NCBI GenBank assembly: GCA_013696525.1 | Contig: JACCYK010000545.1 | Location: 1 to 16,779 of the forward strand | Source of the DNA: Chloroflexia bacterium | Lineage (GTDB): Bacteria; Chloroflexota; Chloroflexia; Thermomicrobiales; UBA6265 | DNA length: 16,779 bases | Reading direction: 5' to 3' | In this document: one piece after another, positions 14,896 to 16,779 of the stretch | Layout of the letters: each line of letters begins with the position of its first letter | Numbering within the stretch: position 1 is the first letter of the stretch | Position numbers and translations under genes: made by a program | The notes under the pieces: model-generated | The model's database searches: none | What the model saw: only the letters and a program-made list of their open reading frames with translations | What the model was told of the DNA's origin: nothing

Positions 14896-15963
14896 TCACC
14901 GCTGAACCTCCTGCTGGTCGCTCCGCGTGGTCGCAACACGTTGGTCGCGCGGGCCGGGATCAGGATCGTGCAGGTCGAGAATGGCCCGTGCGGTGCGGTC
15001 GTCAGTGACGAGGACATGAATCAGGCCGGTCCGCAGGGCTCCCAAGATCGCCCTGGCTTTATGGACGCCGCCGGCGACGACGACCGCGGTGCCGATGTTG
15101 CCGATCTCCGGCAGGCGGATGCCGATCACCCGTTTGGTGATGCCGAGATCGAGGATGCGGCCCTCGTCGTCAAAGTAGGTGACGCAGATATCGCCGACGG
15201 CGCCGGATTGGCGAATGGTGTCCAGGGTCCGGGCGTCGATGTAGCCGGCGGCGAGGAGACCGGAATGCTCCGGCTCGGGGACACCGATGCCAAAAAGAAT
15301 GAGATCGGCCCGCCGGCTGAGGGCGAGGGCTTGGGCAATATGAGCGTCTTGGACGAGCACCGCCCGTACCGCTTCGCTATCGACGATCATGGGGGCGTGG
15401 AGGTAGTGCGGCGTGCCCGCGAGCTGTTCCGCCAGCAGCCGGGTGATCAGGTGATTGTCAAAGGCGGGGAGCCTGCTCCCGAGCGAGCCCATGCTCTGCA
15501 CGACCTGGATCCCTTGCAGGCCGCCAGGGGTGATGGCGCGGGCCACCTCGTGCAGCGTCTTGCCCCAGCCGACGCTGATGATCGCGTCATCGCTTAAGAC
15601 CGTCTTCAAGTAGACGGCGGCTAGCTCGCCCAAGCGCGGCAGGAGACGGTCCGCTTGGTGGTCGGCGGTCCGCAGCACGCGGGCGGTGCGCAGGCCGAAG
15701 CGGCGGACGAGGTCGGCCTGGAGCGCCGGCTCGGACGGCACTGGATGGTTGACCCGGATCTCGACGATCCCTTCGTCTTGAGCTTCGGCCAGCAGACGGG
15801 AGACCATGGCCACGGAGCGCCCCAATTGGCGGGAAATTTGCTCTTGATTGAGCTTATCGACGTAGTAGAGGGTGGCGACCTCGGCGAGGAAGGCGCGATG
15901 GTCGGGACTGTCGCGGCGGTTGCGCCGGGCCCGGCGGCCGATGCTGGCGGGGGCGTCGACCAT
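14896..15963 (-). CDS. SorC-family sugar-responsive transcriptional regulator
   Basis: A 355-residue protein with an N-terminal helix-turn-helix (about residues 25-65: AEVATLYYVDKLNQEQISR, then GRSVAMVSRLLAEAQ) and a C-terminal sugar-phosphate-isomerase-like effector domain (VGWGKTLHEVARAI, VVQSMGSLGSR, DLILFGIG, GDICVTYFDDEGRI, AVVVAGGVHKARAILGAL). Family members (SorC, DeoR of Bacillus, CggR) bind phosphorylated sugars. The ATG at 15961-15963 has GAGG five nt upstream. It is the first gene of the importer 2/kinase operon and most likely regulates it together with itself. A sugar phosphate made by the operon's kinase would be a natural effector; that link is an inference. Confidence 0.94.
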   Translation of the reverse strand: MVDAPASIGRRARRNRRDSPDHRAFLAEVATLYYVDKLNQEQISRQLGRSVAMVSRLLAEAQDEGIVEIRVNHPVPSEPALQADLVRRFGLRTARVLRTADHQADRLLPRLGELAAVYLKTVLSDDAIISVGWGKTLHEVARAITPGGLQGIQVVQSMGSLGSRLPAFDNHLITRLLAEQLAGTPHYLHAPMIVDSEAVRAVLVQDAHIAQALALSRRADLILFGIGVPEPEHSGLLAAGYIDARTLDTIRQSGAVGDICVTYFDDEGRILDLGITKRVIGIRLPEIGNIGTAVVVAGGVHKARAILGALRTGLIHVLVTDDRTARAILDLHDPDPGPRDQRVATTRSDQQEVQR

Positions 15964-15984
15964 GACGACCTCAATCTGAAAAAA

Positions 15985-16012
15985 CTTGCAATACTCACAA
16001 CATCTTGCAAGA
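15985..16012. promoter_or_regulatory. Two TTGCAA-centred palindromes upstream of sorC, candidate operators
   Basis: CTTGCAA occurs at 15985-15991 and again at 16004-16010, 19 bp apart, about two helical turns. The second copy is part of a perfect 10-bp palindrome TCTTGCAAGA (16003-16012). They lie 22-49 nt upstream of the sorC start in an AT-rich stretch where the promoter is expected; a third partial inverted motif (ACTT..AAGT, 16012-16023) adjoins. SorC-family tetramers commonly bind repeated sites near their own promoter. The promoter hexamers themselves could not be fixed with confidence. Confidence 0.6.
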
Positions 16013-16166
16013 CTTTAACAAGTGCGCGAGGTCCTGTCAAGCGTCGATCCGCCTTCAACGAACCCGCGAGCTTCGGCTCGAATTCCGCGGCGAGCCGCGT
16101 GCGTCCGCTATCATGGTCGATGGACGATCCGGTCGCCTGACGCGCTCACCCATCACGGAGCTTTTG

Positions 16167-16364
16167 ATGATCAACAACCCCCTGGCGCGGGAAGCGCTGA
16201 AGAAGGCCGCCTCGACCGTCAACAGCGGGGTCCGCCAGGGCGTGTCGTCGCTGATCGAACAGGAGACGGCAACCCTGCGCAACCGCGTCTCGTACCTCGA
16301 GCGGGAGCTGGCGGAGATGAAGGACCGGGTCGAGCGGCTTGAGCGTGATGCCGGCCGCCGCTAG
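16167..16364 (+). CDS. Small coiled-coil protein, unknown function
   Basis: A 65-residue protein starting MINNPLAREALKKAAS, with GGAG six nt upstream of the ATG at 16167. Residues about 30-60 form a regular heptad pattern with Val41, Leu44, Leu48, Met51, Val55 and Leu58 at a/d spacing, rich in Glu and Arg, so a parallel or helical-hairpin coiled coil is likely. The N-terminal part is amphipathic, with Ala and Ser. General layout (amphipathic helix, then C-terminal coiled coil) resembles short membrane- or granule-associated helpers such as UbiK/YqiC, but no family motif was recognised. The open frame extends back to 16005, without a ribosome binding site or conserved look. It is transcribed away from sorC and toward fabF. 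Confidence 0.7.
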   Translation: MINNPLAREALKKAASTVNSGVRQGVSSLIEQETATLRNRVSYLERELAEMKDRVERLERDAGRR

Positions 16365-16381
16365 CAGGAGCTGAGCGTTGG

Positions 16382-16779
16382 TTAGCCGCTCGCATAGCGG
16401 CCCAGCACCAGGCAGGCGTTCTGGCCGCCCAGCCCGAACGAATGCTTGGTCATCACATTCACCGTGGCGGCGCGAGCGCCGCCGTGAACGATGTCGAGGT
16501 CGATCTTCGGGTCCGGGATCCGATAGTTCAGGGTTGGCGGGATCTGACCCTCGGCGATCGTCAGCACCGCGGCAACCGTCTCGATGGCGCCGGCGGCGCC
16601 CATGCAGTGACCGATCGCGCCTTTCACCGACGTTACCGGCACGCTGGCGGCCCGATCGCCCAGGACGCGCGTGATGGCGGCGGCTTCGGCCGCGTCTCCC
16701 GACGGCGTCGACGCGGCGTGGGCGTTGACGTGATCGATCCGGCCCGGATCGACCCCGGCGTTATCGAGCGCGGTTTGGA
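16382..16779 (-). CDS. fabF: Beta-ketoacyl-ACP synthase II (FabF-type), C-terminal part, runs off the window
   Basis: About 132 C-terminal codons of a condensing enzyme that elongates acyl-ACP with malonyl-ACP in fatty-acid synthesis. Both catalytic histidine regions are present: NAHAASTPSGD (family NAHGTSTP) and SVKGAIGHCMGAAGAIE (Lys and His conserved). The end carries KHSFGLGGQNACLVLG where the family usually has NSFGFGG(T/H)NA. The active-site Cys is beyond the window. FabF-type is favoured over polyketide synthase modules because the protein ends right after this motif, but a stand-alone polyketide-type ketosynthase is possible. Adjacent to the small coiled-coil gene in a convergent arrangement, 17 nt between stops. 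Confidence 0.9.
   Translation of the reverse strand, partial: QTALDNAGVDPGRIDHVNAHAASTPSGDAAEAAAITRVLGDRAASVPVTSVKGAIGHCMGAAGAIETVAAVLTIAEGQIPPTLNYRIPDPKIDLDIVHGGARAATVNVMTKHSFGLGGQNACLVLGRYASG

Noticed and set aside
13416..15008. A 530-codon plus-strand open frame opposite the second binding-protein gene
   Set aside because: It mirrors the codon bias of the real minus-strand gene and is rich in Gly, Glu, Asp and Leu without any family pattern or ribosome binding site.
14757..15017. 87-residue N-terminal extension of the Tat-type binding protein
   Set aside because: It overlaps the sorC end, is Arg-rich without homology-like features, and a strong ribosome binding site and Tat signal begin at 14756. 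An AAGGAGG at 14876-14882 has no suitably spaced start codon.
1..16779. CRISPR arrays, tRNA/rRNA genes, transposases, phage genes or toxin-antitoxin pairs
   Set aside because: No regular spaced repeats, RNA gene patterns, transposase motifs or integrase motifs were seen on either strand.

Overview
The window is GC-rich bacterial DNA, densely coded, with ATG and GTG starts and good AGGAGG-type ribosome binding sites in front of several genes. Gene content (two CUT1-type sugar ABC importers without their own ATPase, DraG-like hydrolases, an ADP-dependent sugar kinase, a SorC regulator, a Tat-exported binding protein) would fit a Chloroflexota/Thermomicrobia-like bacterium. That is an inference from gene types only; there is no rRNA or other marker here, and actinobacterial or Deinococcus-like hosts cannot be excluded.

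Left part, minus strand (1-6246), read from right to left: a LacI-family regulator (5218-6246), a Sec-exported sugar-binding protein (3697-5052), two importer permeases (2644-3579 and 1805-2647, overlapping by 4 nt), then two ADP-ribosylglycohydrolase (DraG) family genes (614-1753 and the start of a second at 1-435). This looks like an uptake and cleavage unit for an N-glycosidic or ADP-ribose-like compound. It recalls the E. coli yegTUVW layout of transporter, DraG-like hydrolase, kinase and regulator, but the substrate is not shown by the sequence.

Middle part (6247-10152): an intergenic region with two palindromes and a strong plus-strand intrinsic terminator in an unexpected place. It is followed on the plus strand by an ABC exporter (6522-8252) split by one in-frame TAA. 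Next come a minus-strand pentapeptide-repeat protein (8286-8762), a plus-strand VOC/glyoxalase-fold protein (9084-9587) and a DoxX-family membrane protein (9653-10104) with a one-base frameshift. Two lesions within 3 kb suggest either gene decay or sequence errors.

Right part, minus strand (10157-15963): a second importer operon, read from right to left: SorC-family regulator (14896-15963), Tat-type binding protein resembling trehalose/maltose binders (13443-14756), two permeases (12448-13344 and 11519-12439), and a 451-residue ADP-dependent phosphofructokinase/glucokinase-family kinase (10157-11512). The spacing is tight at the distal end (8 and 6 nt). The likely job is import of a disaccharide or glucoside, followed by phosphorylation of the sugar. 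In both importer operons a long hairpin lies between the binding-protein gene and the first permease, as expected if binding protein is made in excess over permease. Two TTGCAA-centred palindromes 19 bp apart lie just upstream of sorC.

Right edge: a 65-residue coiled-coil protein (16167-16364, plus) and the C-terminal part of a FabF-type beta-ketoacyl-ACP synthase (16382-16779, minus, running off the window). No tRNA, rRNA, CRISPR array, insertion sequence or phage gene was seen.
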